64,000 nucleotides of DNA from Anisus vortex (taxonomy: Eukaryota; Mollusca; Gastropoda; Planorbidae). The position numbers and the translations under genes were made by a program. Below the pieces are notes generated by a model, which did no database searches, was not told where the DNA came from, and saw only the letters and a list, made by a program, of their open reading frames with translations. Location of the stretch: contig OX421497.1 in NCBI GenBank assembly GCA_949126835.1, positions 18,844,409 through 18,908,408 on the forward strand. Direction: 5' to 3'. This document shows positions 1 to 12,205 of the stretch, piece after piece; the stretch's first letter is position 1; every line of letters starts with the position of its first letter.

Positions 1-202
1 CTGAATCAATAGAACATTTACAATCATAGACATAGGCCTACAACTAAGACATTTCGAGTACACTAAAATCAAATATCTAGTACTAAGATCTGAATTTGTT
101 TGTCACCGTAAATCATAGACCTGGAACAAAGTCCATGAAAAATTATTTGAATAGGTTAACCTCTAAAACTAAGTTCTGAATATGTAGAACACCTACAATT
201 AT

Positions 203-914
203 GGGAGGCGTTATAAGGCGGATCCGCCGTATAACGCTCAGCGTTATACGGCGGATTTTTTGCGTGAACTCGTGACCTATATTATACAGGATATTTTTTA
301 CTGCCTACAACTCGAAGCACTAATTTTTGGGAAGCGTTATTCAAACAGCCGAAAGTGTATAATACCGAATTTACGAAAAATTGTGAGAGTTAGGCTATAC
401 TTATGACTTAAAACTTTATATTCTATTCTATAGTCTATAGTGACTCTATAGGCTATAGGCTTTTAATTAGGATCATATTCCTAGCTAAGTCCTAAACCTA
501 ACCGGGCCTAACCGTAAAATCAATTTCTAATTGTGATTAAGAGACATAGGCCATAAAAATAGAGTAACCTTTATGTTTGAATTAATTATAAACAATGACA
601 AACAAAACACGAATTTAACTAAAAAATATTTAACGTTTTACTATAATTGAACGGAGTGATTACGGTGTATTTTTATATAATACTAAAAAAAAAAGTTAGC
701 GGAGCTGGCTGGATTTGAACCTGCGTCACCCCTGTTGACAGCGCAAGCTACTAACCATTGGGCCAACAAACCTTGTTCTAATAGTTCGAAAAAATAGTAA
801 TTAAGCATATAGGACCAGATAAACAATTATGTATAATATAGGTCAGGAGTTCACGCAAAAATCCGCCGAATAACGCTGAGCGTTATACGGCGGATCCGCC
901 GTATAATCACTTCG
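203..914. mobile_element. MULE-like MITE with long terminal inverted repeats
   Basis: The ends form an imperfect inverted repeat of about 80 bp (203-285 against 831-914) sharing GCGGATCCGCCGTATAACGC and a TTTTTGCGTGAACTC block. The element is flanked by a perfect 9-bp direct repeat TACAATTAT (194-202 and 915-923). Each TIR holds a near-perfect palindrome: on the left, ATCCGCCGTATAACGC at 222-237 pairs with 241-256 across a 3-nt loop. Long TIRs with a 9-bp duplication fit the Mutator/MULE type; Merlin (8-9 bp) is an alternative. No transposase is present, so it is non-autonomous. It sits inside the degenerate array, and the interior carries a tRNA-like block. Confidence 0.8.
702..772 (-). pseudogene. 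tRNA-like sequence inside the MITE
   Basis: On the minus strand the block has a box A-like TGGCCCAATGG (about 766-756), a box B GGTTCAAATCC (about 722-712, matching the GGTTCRANNCC consensus), an anticodon-arm-like CGCTGTCAACAGGGG, and a run of ten T about 6 bases after its 3' end (695-686), which would act as a Pol III terminator. The acceptor stem does not pair (GGTTTGT against CAGCTCC), so it is probably not a working tRNA. It is either a captured, decayed tRNA gene or a tRNA-derived SINE head. Confidence 0.6.
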
Positions 915-1260
915 TACAATTATAGTCCTGGAACTTAGATCTGAAGTTCTGGGATACTAGGCCTACACTACAATCACAAACCTTAAACGGCAATAGTGGG
1001 ACATCTACAATCATATTCTGAGATCTAAGATCTGAATTGGTGTAAACCTACAATAACAGCCAAAGAAATAAGTGAATTCTCGGACATCTACTATCTCACA
1101 AACAATATGTTTGAATTGGTAAGACAACTACAATTACAGAATCAGAACTAAGTTTGAATATGTTGGAAACCTACAATCACCGACCTAAAATCCATAGCTA
1201 GATTGGTATTGCACCGACAATCACATGTCCATAACTAAGATATCAATTGGATGGAAACTT

Positions 1261-1309
1261 CCTTCAAATGATAAGTGATGTATAAATATTTGCTTTGATG
1301 AAATTTATA

Positions 1310-1341
<32 letters not shown>

Positions 1342-2014
1342 GCAAAGGGTGAAATCAGTTTTGGTTATCAAGTGACCCTAACATCTTGTCACAAAGAGCT
1401 GTCAACGTTGACTTGATATAAATAAAGCTGATATTAGAATTTGACTAAGATAGATAATTTAGGTAGATAATTTTCAACTGGTAGATACCATTCAAAATAA
1501 TATGTAAATGTGGCGAGAATATATCAATCTATTTATAGATAGTGCTTGGTGTCTTTTCTTTGAATGTCATAAAAATGTGAGATCTAACTTTTGTATCAAA
1601 TTAACTTACCTGGATTTATAGAGTTACATGTATGTAAAACAGCTGTAGTGTATACAAACAGAATAACAAACAGGCTATCACGCATCTGGGGAAAAAAACA
1701 AGTTAAAAGACGAGTATTAAATTTTTTTATTTTAAAATCAATTGGTCATGTAGTAAGTCAAAACCACCTTTAAAATGTCAGTCAAAGCGTTCACTTTGGT
1801 TCAGTATAAGACGGTATGCAGAAATGAGACCCTCGGAGGTTGAATCAACTCAATGATGATAATAAGGACTATGACAAGGGCTTCAAGGGCTGACATTAAA
1901 TTACTGACAGGTAGGACGGATAGTTTTTGATAAGTGGAATATGTCAATAAGGTAATAAACCTTTTTAATTGACATTTGTTGGTCATTTGGTGTCCAGATT
2001 AAATCTGATATAAA
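1261..2014. other. No gene seen; short TA microsatellite
   Basis: The stretch holds an AT dinucleotide run at about 1308-1341 and otherwise unremarkable AT-rich DNA. Short ORFs (60-61 codons) show no recognisable motif. Confidence 0.5.
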
Positions 2015-2592
2015 ATGCCAACAGGTGCTAAGGGTGTGCTTGTCATCGGCATGTCAGATAGAACGCTAAGCGGCACATTGTATGTCATAATGTTTCATTC
2101 AAAGCAAAGCGGCACACCGGATGTAATACTGTTTGATAGGACGCGAAAAAACACACTGGATATAATGATGTTTGATGTAATGGGTGTAATGATGTTGGAT
2201 AGAAAATGAAGCGTCACACCGGATGTAATGATGTTGGATAGAAAATGAAGCGTCACACCGGATGTAATGATGTTGGATAGAAAATGAAGCGTCACACCGG
2301 ATGTAATGATGTTGGATAGAAAATCAAGCGTCACACCGGATGTAATGATGTTGGATAGAAAATCAAGCGTCACACCGGATGTAATGATGTTGGATAGAAA
2401 ATCAAGCGTCACACCGGATGTAATGATGTTGGATAGAAAATGAAGCGTCACACCGGATGTAATGATGTTGGATAGAAAATGAAGCGTCACACCGGATGTA
2501 ATGATGTTGGATAGAATGCGAAGAGACAGACTGGATTTAACGATGTTGGATAGAATGCAAAGCGGCACACTGGATGTAAAGATATAATAAGA
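2015..2592. repeat. 39-bp minisatellite
   Basis: Nine near-identical copies start with ATGATGTTGG at 2189, 2228, 2267, 2306, 2345, 2384, 2423, 2462 and 2501, exactly 39 bp apart. More diverged units lie on both flanks (from about 2015 and to about 2592). Because 39 is a multiple of three and the minus-strand unit has no stop, a 178-codon minus-strand ORF (2095-2631) results. The main variant site alternates GAAAATGAAG and GAAAATCAAG. I do not consider it coding. Confidence 0.9.
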
Positions 2593-3905
2593 CAAGGGCA
2601 ATAGCACTGCAACTTGAGACACGTGTATCATGAATGTCCTAATCTAGTTATGGTGGTCCGATGTTCAGTATATAAATCTACAATTAAAGAAAAGTCATCA
2701 AAAAGTTGGTAATAGAATAGGATGGTGTTTTTTTAGGGGTAGGGTCATGGATGAAAGTAGAAAAAAAGTCTAGGCCATATAGACATCTATATAAGATAAT
2801 ATAGGTAGGTTTTTTGAAAAAAAAAAGGCTTATGATTTATGTGCTTAAGATGTACGCTATAGACAGGTGTGTAAACCTGAACCTTCTAGGTTTATTTCTT
2901 TGTAGGGCATAACCAGAAATTACCTTAAACATACTTCTCGACCGGATATCCCTTTGTTGGGAAGTCTGGGTTAGCGTTAAGGTTGCACACACACATTGTA
3001 ACAAAAAAGAACAAATGTTTATATTTCGATAAATGTTAAACATTTTAATACATAATACACATTTGATTTTTAAAAATTCTAACTACAGCCAGTCAGTTTT
3101 GCTATAGTTGTAAATTATAGCACAACAGGAAAAGTGGGGGTTCGTACCCAGATTCGACAAATAGTTCGTTTTTCTAATATTCATATTTGGTACTCAGTTG
3201 AATTCGTCTACTCGGTTATGTCCCATTTCTCTATGAAAGTGTATTTTACTGTAATTAATGTGTGATGAATTATTTACTGAGTGTTTTACATTGGGCGAGT
3301 CTTTTATATGTGAACTGCTTCACTTGCTTTATCTGTTAGACTATTGACACTTGTATCTGTAGAAAGTAAGTCTATATACCACAATTGATGACAGGAGGAA
3401 GTGACTACATATAGTCCATTGTGCGATTACCGCTTGGGCATTACGTATAGAGAACACGTTCGATGGACAAAATAACAACCTCATAATGAATAATGAATCA
3501 CATTTTCATGTTGGCATGGTGAATTAACAGAAAGGTCATTATTTGGTTTCTAAAAATTACGTAAGAATTACACAAAAGACCGCTGCTGATCACAAAAGTG
3601 AGTTTCGTAAACTATTGACCACAATGCCATCAGCAGTCCTGATTTTTTCAAAGACAATATTGTTACCTTCAATTATGAACGCTCTATCCAGATGAAAAAC
3701 AACCTCAATATAAATAACGTGCAGAATATATCCTAATCCCACATTAGTTATTACAACCCCAGCTCTAGAGAATCAATTAATGTTATTCTGCCTGGTGGTC
3801 TCATTTCCAGGTTTGGTAACATTCAGTTGGCCTCCTCAGTCCCCTGACTTGGGCATTTGCGTGTCTTTTGTTTTTATTGTTGTTTATTTACAGTTTATTT
3901 TGCAG
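2593..3905. other. No gene seen; possible intron
   Basis: AT-rich sequence without recognisable coding or mobile-element motifs. It lies directly upstream of the splice acceptor of the candidate exon at 3906 and could be intron of that gene, but I could not identify an upstream exon. Confidence 0.4.
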
Positions 3906-4074
3906 GGTCACCTCAAGGCAACATAAAGCCGGTACAGCACAAGAACTGAAAGAAGCTCGCCGTGTTGAAGTCAACCAAATCGACAGAGCGCTGTTGGAAA
4001 GAGCTACAACTGCCAGGAATACCATTAGAAATGCGGCAGAAAAAGAACGTCGCATGACAGACGTTGTTTTCTAA
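3906..4074 (+). CDS. Putative terminal exon of an unidentified host gene
   Basis: A pyrimidine-rich tract (3865-3900) ends in TTTTGCAG at 3905, a good 3' splice acceptor. From 3907 the frame is open for 55 codons to TAA at 4072-4074 and encodes a charged, helix-prone peptide that includes ELKEARRVEV, NQIDRALLER and NAAEKERRM and ends TDVVF. Unlike the surroundings, it is GC-balanced and rich in E, R and A codons. AATAAA follows 27 bp after the stop, as in a last exon. I do not recognise the family. The peptide looks like a coiled-coil C-terminus; a small structural or axonemal protein is possible but unsupported. CAG at 3891-3893 is an alternative acceptor. An upstream exon was not found in the window. 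Confidence 0.5.
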
Positions 4075-4100
4075 ATTTGGTTTTGTCAAAAATGATTTTA

Positions 4101-4106
4101 AATAAA
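4101..4106 (+). terminator. Polyadenylation signal AATAAA
   Basis: A canonical AATAAA lies 27 bp downstream of the candidate terminal exon's stop codon. In DNA this AT-rich the motif also occurs by chance; its position relative to the exon is what gives it weight. Confidence 0.4.
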
Positions 4107-4696
4107 AAATTAACTACATTATAATTAAAACAAAACAGCAACGTCCGTATTTTGTGCTTTACCCTGAATTTATGACTCTTTTTTTTTTTAGAATTGTGCG
4201 TATTCGCTTGATTATTATTTAGATTAATACTATTGATGTAATGAACAATTTTCCATCCACATCCTAATAAACCCCGACCTTTAAATTTAGACTTAACTTT
4301 TCCTTACAGAGCTATTACATAAGATGAACCTTTTTTTAGCCAACCTGGACTTTTTCCTTACAGAGCTATTACATCATATGAACCTAATTAAGCCTGAACA
4401 TTTCCTTAGAAAACTATAATATCAGATGAACCGAATTTAGTTTGTACTTCAGATCTATTACATCTGACATACCTGCTGTAAGTCTTCTGTTCATTTTCTT
4501 ACCATGACATTGTTAAATTCTCCCTTGTCCAAGACTCCTGTTTCCCTACCACTTCGAAAAAAAAAGTTTGTTTCTGGTCAGAATCCCCCAGGGCTTTGAC
4601 ATACCCGCCGCTCCCCCCGTTTCTCCTTTCCCCTTTGTGTAACGGTTTTTTAAAAACCCAAACTATACTCCCACATTACGTTTTACGCACCTAATC
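4107..4696. repeat. Diverged ~50-60 bp repeat plus unassigned sequence
   Basis: Between about 4290 and 4470 a phrase like CCTTACAGAGCTATTACAT followed by ATGAACC recurs about three times with heavy divergence. The rest is unassigned AT-rich sequence with a pyrimidine-rich patch near 4570-4630. Confidence 0.4.
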
Positions 4697-4797
4697 AACA
4701 CACACACACACACACATAACACAAACACAGATAACACACACATATAACACACACATATAACACACACATATAACACACACATATAACACACACACCA
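4697..4797. repeat. CA-rich microsatellite / short minisatellite
   Basis: A (CA)n run is followed by repeated ACACACATATAAC units of 13 bp. The complement gives a spurious Cys/Val/Tyr-rich minus-strand ORF. Confidence 0.85.
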
Positions 4798-5228
4798 TGT
4801 AGATAGATGCAGACTTACTATATTTCCAGCTTTTCCCTTATCCACTTGTTCTCTCAGACACATACAACCCACCCCAACCACACGACTTCTGTTATCTTTT
4901 AAATTGTGCGCCCTAAGGCGCTCCCCATTTCACATCTCTCCCCTTCTTCTGTCCAACAACAGTTTAGCTATAACTTTAATTTTACAAATGAAAACTTATG
5001 TTATATCGTCAAACCTTCCTATCTTCGCTATCAAATTTTAAAGACAGCATTATATCGGTTAGCAAAAGCGTTGGTAACCCCTGAAGGCCTACATAGCCCA
5101 AACCAACCAACCCAGCTTGATTGTTTTGGACTAATCATTTGACTTGTGCACACTTAATCAACCTGTCCACATTATTACCGATTTATCCATTGGATTACTG
5201 TTTCGTTACATCTCAATGCATCTATGGC

Positions 5229-6386
<1,158 letters not shown>

Positions 6387-6660
6387 ACATAGACACCTAG
6401 ACACACAACTAGAATTAACTAACCAAGTACTTAGACTCAAACTAGACACCTAGACACGCAACTAGAGCTAACTAACCAAGTACTTAGACTCAAACTAGAC
6501 ACCTAGACACGCAACTAGAGTTATCTAACCAAGTACTTAGACTCAAACTAGACACCTAGACACGCAACTAGAATTAACTAACCAAGTACTTAGACTCAAA
6601 CTAGACACCTAGACACGCAACTAGAATTAACTAACCAAGTACTTAGACTCAAACTAGACT
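6387..6660. repeat. 53-bp minisatellite, about 5 copies
   Basis: The unit begins CTAGACACCTAGACACGCAA and continues ACTAGAATTAACTAACC through AAGTACTTAGACTCAAA. Copies are near-identical, differing at a few sites (GAATTA, GAGCTA or GAGTTA). Confidence 0.9.
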
Positions 6661-7055
6661 TAAATAAATAATTTTAACGTTGTTCACACGGTTGTAACCG
6701 TGTCTATCCAATTCATAGTTTTACAGAACAAAGTAATGTCTACAATACACTTAGACAATATATAATATACAGTACAGTAATCATATATACTAATTCTAAT
6801 ATCATGACATTTTTAAGGTAACTATCATCTTTTTAGATGAAATCTACTAGGGACTCCCACTCGCTTCCAGCAAATTATAAAATCCGAAGGTGCCATACAG
6901 TTAAATTATTTAAACCATGTCCAACAGGCAAGCAGTGGACCTGAGGAAAAGTTTAATTTGTGTCAATGATGTCTGCATTTTTTTCTCCGGCCCCAGCGAA
7001 GAATCAATACATAAGACTGATTCTCACAACGATTGAATACTTCTGCCCCACACAG

Positions 7056-8226
7056 AAAAATAGCCTAATGCTAACTTAAGGAACATAATATAGTGTTTAT
7101 TTTAGTAATACGTCATAGTGCTAACTTTAGGAACATGATCTAGTGCTTAGTTTAGTAACACGTCATAGTGCTTACTTTAGGAACATGATCTAGTGTTTAG
7201 TTTAGTAACACATCATAGTGCTAACTTTAGGAACATGATCTAGTGTTTAGTTTAGTAACACGTCATAGTGCTTACTTTAGAAACATATAGTGCTTACTTT
7301 AGCAAAACAGCACTGTCCTTACGTTAGCAAAACAGCACTGTTCTTACTTAAGCATCACAGCATCATGCTTCCTTTAGCAACACAGCATCGTGCTTACTTT
7401 AGCATCACAGCACCATGCTTACTTTAGCAGCACAGTACAGTTCTTTCATTAGGAATAAATCACAGCGCTTACTTTAGTAACAAATAACAGTGCTTACTTT
7501 AGGAACAAACTACAGTGCTTACTTTAGGATCTAATCACAGTTCTTACTTTAGGAATAAATCACTGTTTTTACTTTAGCAACACCGCATCGTGCTTACTTT
7601 AGAAGCAAATCAGGGTTCTTACATGTTTAGGAACAAATCACAGTTTTTACTTTAGCAACAAATCACAGTTTTTACATTAGGAACAATCAGAGTCCTTTCT
7701 TTAGGAACAAATCACAGTTTTTACTTTAAGAACAAAGAACAGTTCTTACTTTAGGAACAAATCATAGTTTTTACTTTAAGAACAAAGAACATTTTTACTT
7801 TAGAAACAAATAACAGTTCTTTCTTTAGGAACAAATCATAGTTTTTACTTTAAATACAAATAACAGTTCTTACTTTAGGAACAAATCATAGGTTGCACTT
7901 GAAGAACAAATAAAAGTTTTTACTTTAGGAACAAATCATAGTTTTCACTTTAAGAACAAATAACAGTTCTATCTTTAGGACCAAATCATAGTTTTACTTT
8001 AAAAACAATAATAGTTCTTACTTTAGTAACAAATCATCACTTTTACTTTAAGAACAAATAACAGTTCTTACTTTAGGAACAAATCATAGTTTTACTTTAA
8101 GAAGAATAATAGTTCTTACTTTAGGAACAAATCATAGCTTTTACTTTGAGAAAAAATAACAAATCTTTCTTCACGTACAAATAACAGTTCTTACTTTAAG
8201 AACAAATAACAGTTCTTATTTTATGA
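7056..8226. repeat. ~24-25 bp diverged tandem array (copy A)
   Basis: The unit resembles AACAAATCACAGTGCTTACT followed by TTAGG, repeated about 45 times with substitutions and small length changes. The left third reads more like GGAACATGATCTAGTGTTTA and the right like GGAACAAATCATAGTTTTTA. The same array type occurs in copy B. Confidence 0.85.
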
Positions 8227-8420
8227 AGTTAAAGTTAAAAAAATTAAACTGAGGGTCTTAAATGTCTTGCGTCATAAATAAAATCAAAGTGATTGTCTCA
8301 AACGCCTTGCCTCATAAATAAAAAAGTGACGGACTCAAACGCCTTGCCTTATTATAAAATCAAAGCGAGTGTCTTAAATGCCTTGCCTCATACATTAAAT
8401 CAAAGTCTATGAAATGAATG
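8227..8420. repeat. ~48-bp diverged repeat, 4 copies
   Basis: The phrase AAATCAAAGTGAGTGTCTTA followed by AATGCCTTGCCTCATA recurs four times. The counterpart in copy B is at 11875-11990 with about three copies, which helps to align the two duplication copies. Confidence 0.7.
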
Positions 8421-9215
8421 CATTGCCCAAATCTCCTTATCGATCAAATTCTCAAAGACCAAAAATAGTTTAACGATGCAATATTTTATGTAGCACATCA
8501 GCACAGTCTATTAAAATATCTCTAGGTATCTTACACTTGCATATATCCTCATCAAAACAAGGTTTTCATAGTTCAAAAAAACAATAAGAATATCGAGTTG
8601 AGAATCCATCATAGTGGATGGAGATAGATAATATGTTCAATACACAGCTGATTTCTATCACAAGAAATAGCATTGCCTGACTTAGTTTGAGTTTTTTTAA
8701 AGAAGATGGAGAAACCAATATGATTAGAGTAATGTTTTACGTTTAATAATATCGATGATAAGCAGACATTATAACAATTATAACAATTGAAATAAAAAAA
8801 ATTTAAAAGTTAAGAATGATTTTGTCTTAGAAGTTAAAAATCTAAAAACATTTTAATTTTTATCGTCTAATTATTTGTAAGTTTGTTGGTGTGTATGTTG
8901 GGGAGGGGGATGGAGGGTGTGTGTGAGCAGTACAGACTAAACAAGAAGTATGAGTTTTTAGAAAACAACATTCACTACATTAGTTAAACAAATAGCACTT
9001 CATTTGCAAAACAAACAGCACTACATTGGTTGAACATTAGTTGTTTATAAATTTTTGTTATCTCTATTTAAATGAACATTATATCTTACATATTATTATC
9101 AGCAAGAGAAAATAACAAACTGCGTCAGACAATGTCTTCATTTTTCCTCCGGCCCCAGCGAAGAATCAATAAAGATGACTTTTTCTCACAACGATTGAAT
9201 ACTTCTGCCCTACAC

Positions 9216-9460
9216 AGGAACATAGCCTAGTACTAACTTTAGGAACATATTGTGCTTAGTTTAGGAACACATCTAAGTGCTTACTTTAGGAACATAATAT
9301 AGTGCTTAGTTTAGGATTATATCATAGTTCTTACTTTAGGAACATATCATAGTGCTTACTTTAGTAACAAATCGTAGTGCTTACTTTAGGAACATATCAC
9401 AGGGCTTACTTTAGGAACATATCACAGGGCTTACTTTAGGAACACACTTAATTTCGTAAC
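9216..9460. repeat. Tandem array of copy B, left part
   Basis: About nine units of the ACATATCACAGTGCTTACTT / TAGGA type, as in the left part of the copy A array. The array stops at the AAT-repeat tail of a LINE and resumes at about 11546. Confidence 0.8.
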
Positions 9461-10128
9461 ATTATATATTAATAATAATAATAATGTTTATATAGTACTT
9501 GTAACCATGCTATTAAACTTAGCATGCTCAGTGTACTCTTGGAATATACTGCAGTGGCAGTTGTATTGGTATGAAAGGCACACAGCCACTAGCCGAAGAG
9601 AAACGTCTCTAAGCTCTTTTTAAAAGACTCTTTTGTCTCAGATTCCCTCAGTGTCTGGGGCAGGCTGTTCCATAATAATATAGAAGGCGCCACAGATTGA
9701 AATGAGAGCACTCCAATGTACTTCTTTTAAAGTCCAGAGTGACTCAAGAGCCTCACTTGGAATATTAAGGAGTGACTATGATGAGGACTTCATTTTCCTC
9801 CATGGCGAGTGATTTGATATCAGTTCTTGAAGGTAGGAAGTAGCAGTGCCATTTATACATCCATACGTAAAGGACATAATATTGTGATAAATGCGTTTTA
9901 TCACAGAGGAGAAATATTTCAGAACTGGAGAGATATTTTATTCTGCCATTTTACCCGCGATACAATGCTTGCTGCAGTGTTTTGTACCCTTTGGAGTCTC
10001 CGCAGCTGGTTCTGGGGAAAACCCCACAGTTAACTCTGTTGCAGTAATTCAACCTTGTTTGAATTAAAGAGACTGCTACAATATTGGCCGTGCTTTTATT
10101 GAGTTGAGGTCGCAGAGTCGCAGCTGAC
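9461..10128 (-). mobile_element. CR1/L2-like LINE 3' end (LINE-B), part 1
   Basis: The minus strand encodes the C-terminal region of a non-LTR reverse transcriptase. After one frameshift it reads WNSLPQTLRESETKESFKK then SLETFLFG and a TAG stop (9591-9589). Upstream of it lie TLRPQLNKSTANIVAVSLIQ and TRLNYCN, matching the thumb-region LDYCN motif of CR1/L2-type elements. The 3' UTR ends in an ATT/AAT microsatellite (9461-9486), a typical CR1/L2-like tail. The copy is 5'-truncated and frameshifted, hence inactive. Its sequence continues at 11387 beyond an inserted hAT element. Confidence 0.85.
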
Positions 10129-11378
10129 CAGTGATACCACTCCTTGGCTTTTTTCCCAAGATCTTGGCTTTTTCGATCCGAACTTGGGATATCGGCATTT
10201 TTTGAAGAAAATTTTAGCATTACTTTATGTTTAAAATCGGCAAAAATGTATTTTGGGAAGCGATTAAAAGTGTAAATGTATGTTTCAACTGAACTGCAGA
10301 TTTGGCAACGCTCATAGTGTCATACCGTAGTTAGCCTATGACAGGGCTGCTATAGCTGAAAATTTAGTATATGGGCCTAGATGAGGTGGCGACAAAGAAA
10401 AACAGAGGAAGGGGGGGGGGGTGAAGGTGTATAATTAATCTAACCTCACATTTGGCAACACAAAATAAATTGAGCAGACATCATGGTAAACAAACATCCC
10501 GCAGCCGACTATTGCGAGTCAATAAAAAATTCCATATTATAGGCTATAACATTATAGAAATGTATGATAAACTGGAAAAGGTTGAGACTAAAAATGATGC
10601 GAGGTGGGAGGAGAAACAAATTGTGTAAAGTAGGGAGGGGTGAAGGCGCAAATTTTAAGCATAAAGGGGAAACAGGTGGGGGAGGGGCTAAGGAAAATAG
10701 TGCACTGTTTGGTGAAAGGGCTACATAACATCAGGCTTTCTATCTTGTTTTATACATTACAGACGCTCCTTCTATAAAGAAGATTATTGCGACCTACGCT
10801 TATCCGCGGTTTGAGTCTAGTAATGGTTTTCCTGGATTATTCAGATAACCCATTCCATGCACGGATACCGCTCGGAAATAAAGAGTAGGCTACTTATATA
10901 TGCATTTGTTCTAGCATAAAGGATAAGAAGGTGTATTTGTCCATATTTTTATCTGAGAATTGCACAGGATTAAATTGTTATTATTAGGGCCTAGGTCTAG
11001 AGTTGATGCCTGCACACTGTACTGGTCCACGAGTTAACCGTAAACAATTAAAAAAAACTACTATCGAAAGCTGAAGAAAACAATTGATAGTTCTAGATCT
11101 ATAATCTAGATATAAATTCTAGATAATTAAATTAAATTTAAAATATTTTTGTCAAAACTTAGAATTAAAAAAAAATTCTTGTCAATTATTTTAATATTCT
11201 TAGTTTGGAAAGCAAGAAAAAAAAAGGGGGGGGGGGGCGTTGCAGATGGATGGAGTTGAAAACGAGGGGATGGGGGGCAAAATAGGTCACAGAGCCCATT
11301 TTTATTATAACTTGGCTTTTCTGGGCTTTTTTTAAGAGCTCAACTTGGCTTTTCTAAAATTTTAGAGCGGTATCATTG
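10129..11378. mobile_element. Non-autonomous hAT element inserted in LINE-B
   Basis: The terminal inverted repeats are CAGTGATACCACTC on the left and, read inward from the right, CAATGATACCGCTC. They are flanked by a perfect 8-bp duplication CAGCTGAC (10121-10128 and 11379-11386). An 8-bp duplication with a CAGTG-type end is diagnostic of the hAT superfamily. Subterminal copies of CTTGGCTTTT occur at both ends (about 10143, 10164, 11312 and 11343), possibly transposase-binding repeats. No transposase is encoded. The interior carries a fragment of the LINE-A family and G-runs near 10405 and 11227. Confidence 0.88.
10741..10977 (-). mobile_element. LINE-A fragment within the hAT element
   Basis: It matches the other LINE-A copies: a TATCTTGTTTTATACATTAC tail start, the hairpin-like CTTCTATAAAGAAG, a GCGACCTACGC block, and the inverted coding trace CCATGCACGGATACCGCTCG. 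The copy is truncated and decayed. Confidence 0.75.
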
Positions 11379-11386
11379 CAGCTGAC

Positions 11387-11545
11387 CCAGGGTGCGTTGG
11401 TGAAACGAACAAACCTTAACCACAGCACCGATATGTGGAACCATTGTCAGTTTACTATTAATAATAAGTCCAAGGTCTCTAACCGTGTTGGACAAGAGGA
11501 TATCGGAAGCCCCAACTTTGATCATTGTCATGGCGACCTTTCTAA
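11387..11545 (-). mobile_element. LINE-B, part 2 (upstream coding part)
   Basis: The minus strand reads VRDLGLIINSKLTMVPHIGA followed by VVKVCSFHQRTLGQL, corresponding to the VKxLGVxxDxxLxMxxHI motif of CR1/L2 reverse transcriptases. It joins in order to part 1 once the hAT element and one copy of its duplication are removed. The 5' truncation point is near 11545, where the tandem array resumes. Confidence 0.8.
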
Positions 11546-11850
11546 GACTAATATAGTGCTTAATTTAGAAACACATCATAGTATTTACTTTGGCAACACA
11601 GCACAGTTCTTACTTTGGCAAAACAGTACAGTTCTAACATGGCAATACAGTACACTTCTTACTTTGATAACACAGTACAGTTCTTACTTTGGCAACACAG
11701 CACAGCAGTTCTTACGTAAGGAACAAATCACAGTGCGTACTTTAGCGACACAGCACAGTTTTTACTTTAGCAACAAAGTACTTTTCTTACTTTGGAAGCA
11801 CAGAACAGTTCTTAATTTAGGAACAAATCATAGTGCTTATACATATAAAT
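11546..11850. repeat. Tandem array of copy B, right part
   Basis: About twelve units of the GGCAACACAGCACAGTTCTT / ACTTT type continue the array that the LINE interrupted at 9460. A 165-codon ORF across it is an artefact. Confidence 0.8.
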
Positions 11851-12205
11851 TATTCTCATACCCTCCCTCATAAAAAAAATCAAAGTGAGGGCCTTGAATG
11901 CCTTGCCTCATTAAAAAAAATCAAAGTGAGGGTTTAAAATGCTTCGCCTCACACATTAAATCAAAGTCTGTGAAATAAATGCCTTGCCTAAATCTGTTTT
12001 ATCGATCGAATTCCCTAAGACACAAAATAGTTTAAGGATGCAACATTTTATTTAGCAAGTCAGCACAGTCCATTAAAATATATCTTAAGTATCTTACATT
12101 AAAGCACATTATAAAAGGGTTTTATAGCTAATAAATAAATAAAACAAAAACAATAAGAATGTCAAGTTGAGAATCTATTAAAGTGGATGGAGAAATATTC
12201 AATAC

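Larger units (their letters stand above)
1..1260. repeat. Degenerate ~50-65 bp tandem array, split by a MITE
   Basis: A block resembling CTACAATCACAGACCTAAAA followed by CTAAGATCTGAATTGGTTGG recurs at irregular spacing from base 1 to about 1260, with copies near 20, 90, 165, 915, 985, 1040, 1120, 1170 and 1230. Copies differ at many positions, so the array is old. It is interrupted at 203-914 by an inserted element, and the flanking repeat reads continuously when the insert is removed. Confidence 0.6.
6985..9130. repeat. Segmental duplication, copy A (intact)
   Basis: This copy runs from a lead block (CTCCGGCCCCAGCGAAGAAT near 6986), through a short-unit tandem array, to a unique segment containing TTGAGAATCCATCATAGTGG, GATAAGCAGACATTATAAC and TTGTTTATAAATTTTTG. 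All three parts recur in the same order in copy B (9131-13735). Copy A is uninterrupted and gives the empty-site sequence for the insertions in copy B. Confidence 0.8.

Noticed and set aside
702..772. Functional tRNA gene
   Set aside because: Boxes A and B and the terminator are good, but the acceptor stem does not pair and the T stem has a mismatch; kept as tRNA-like.
2095..2631. 178-codon minus-strand ORF
   Set aside because: It lies entirely on the 39-bp minisatellite; openness follows from a 13-codon stop-free period.
9461..11545. Target-site duplication for LINE-B at 9461/11545
   Set aside because: Both flanks are the same tandem repeat, so short matches such as CTTAATTT cannot be told apart from repeat similarity.
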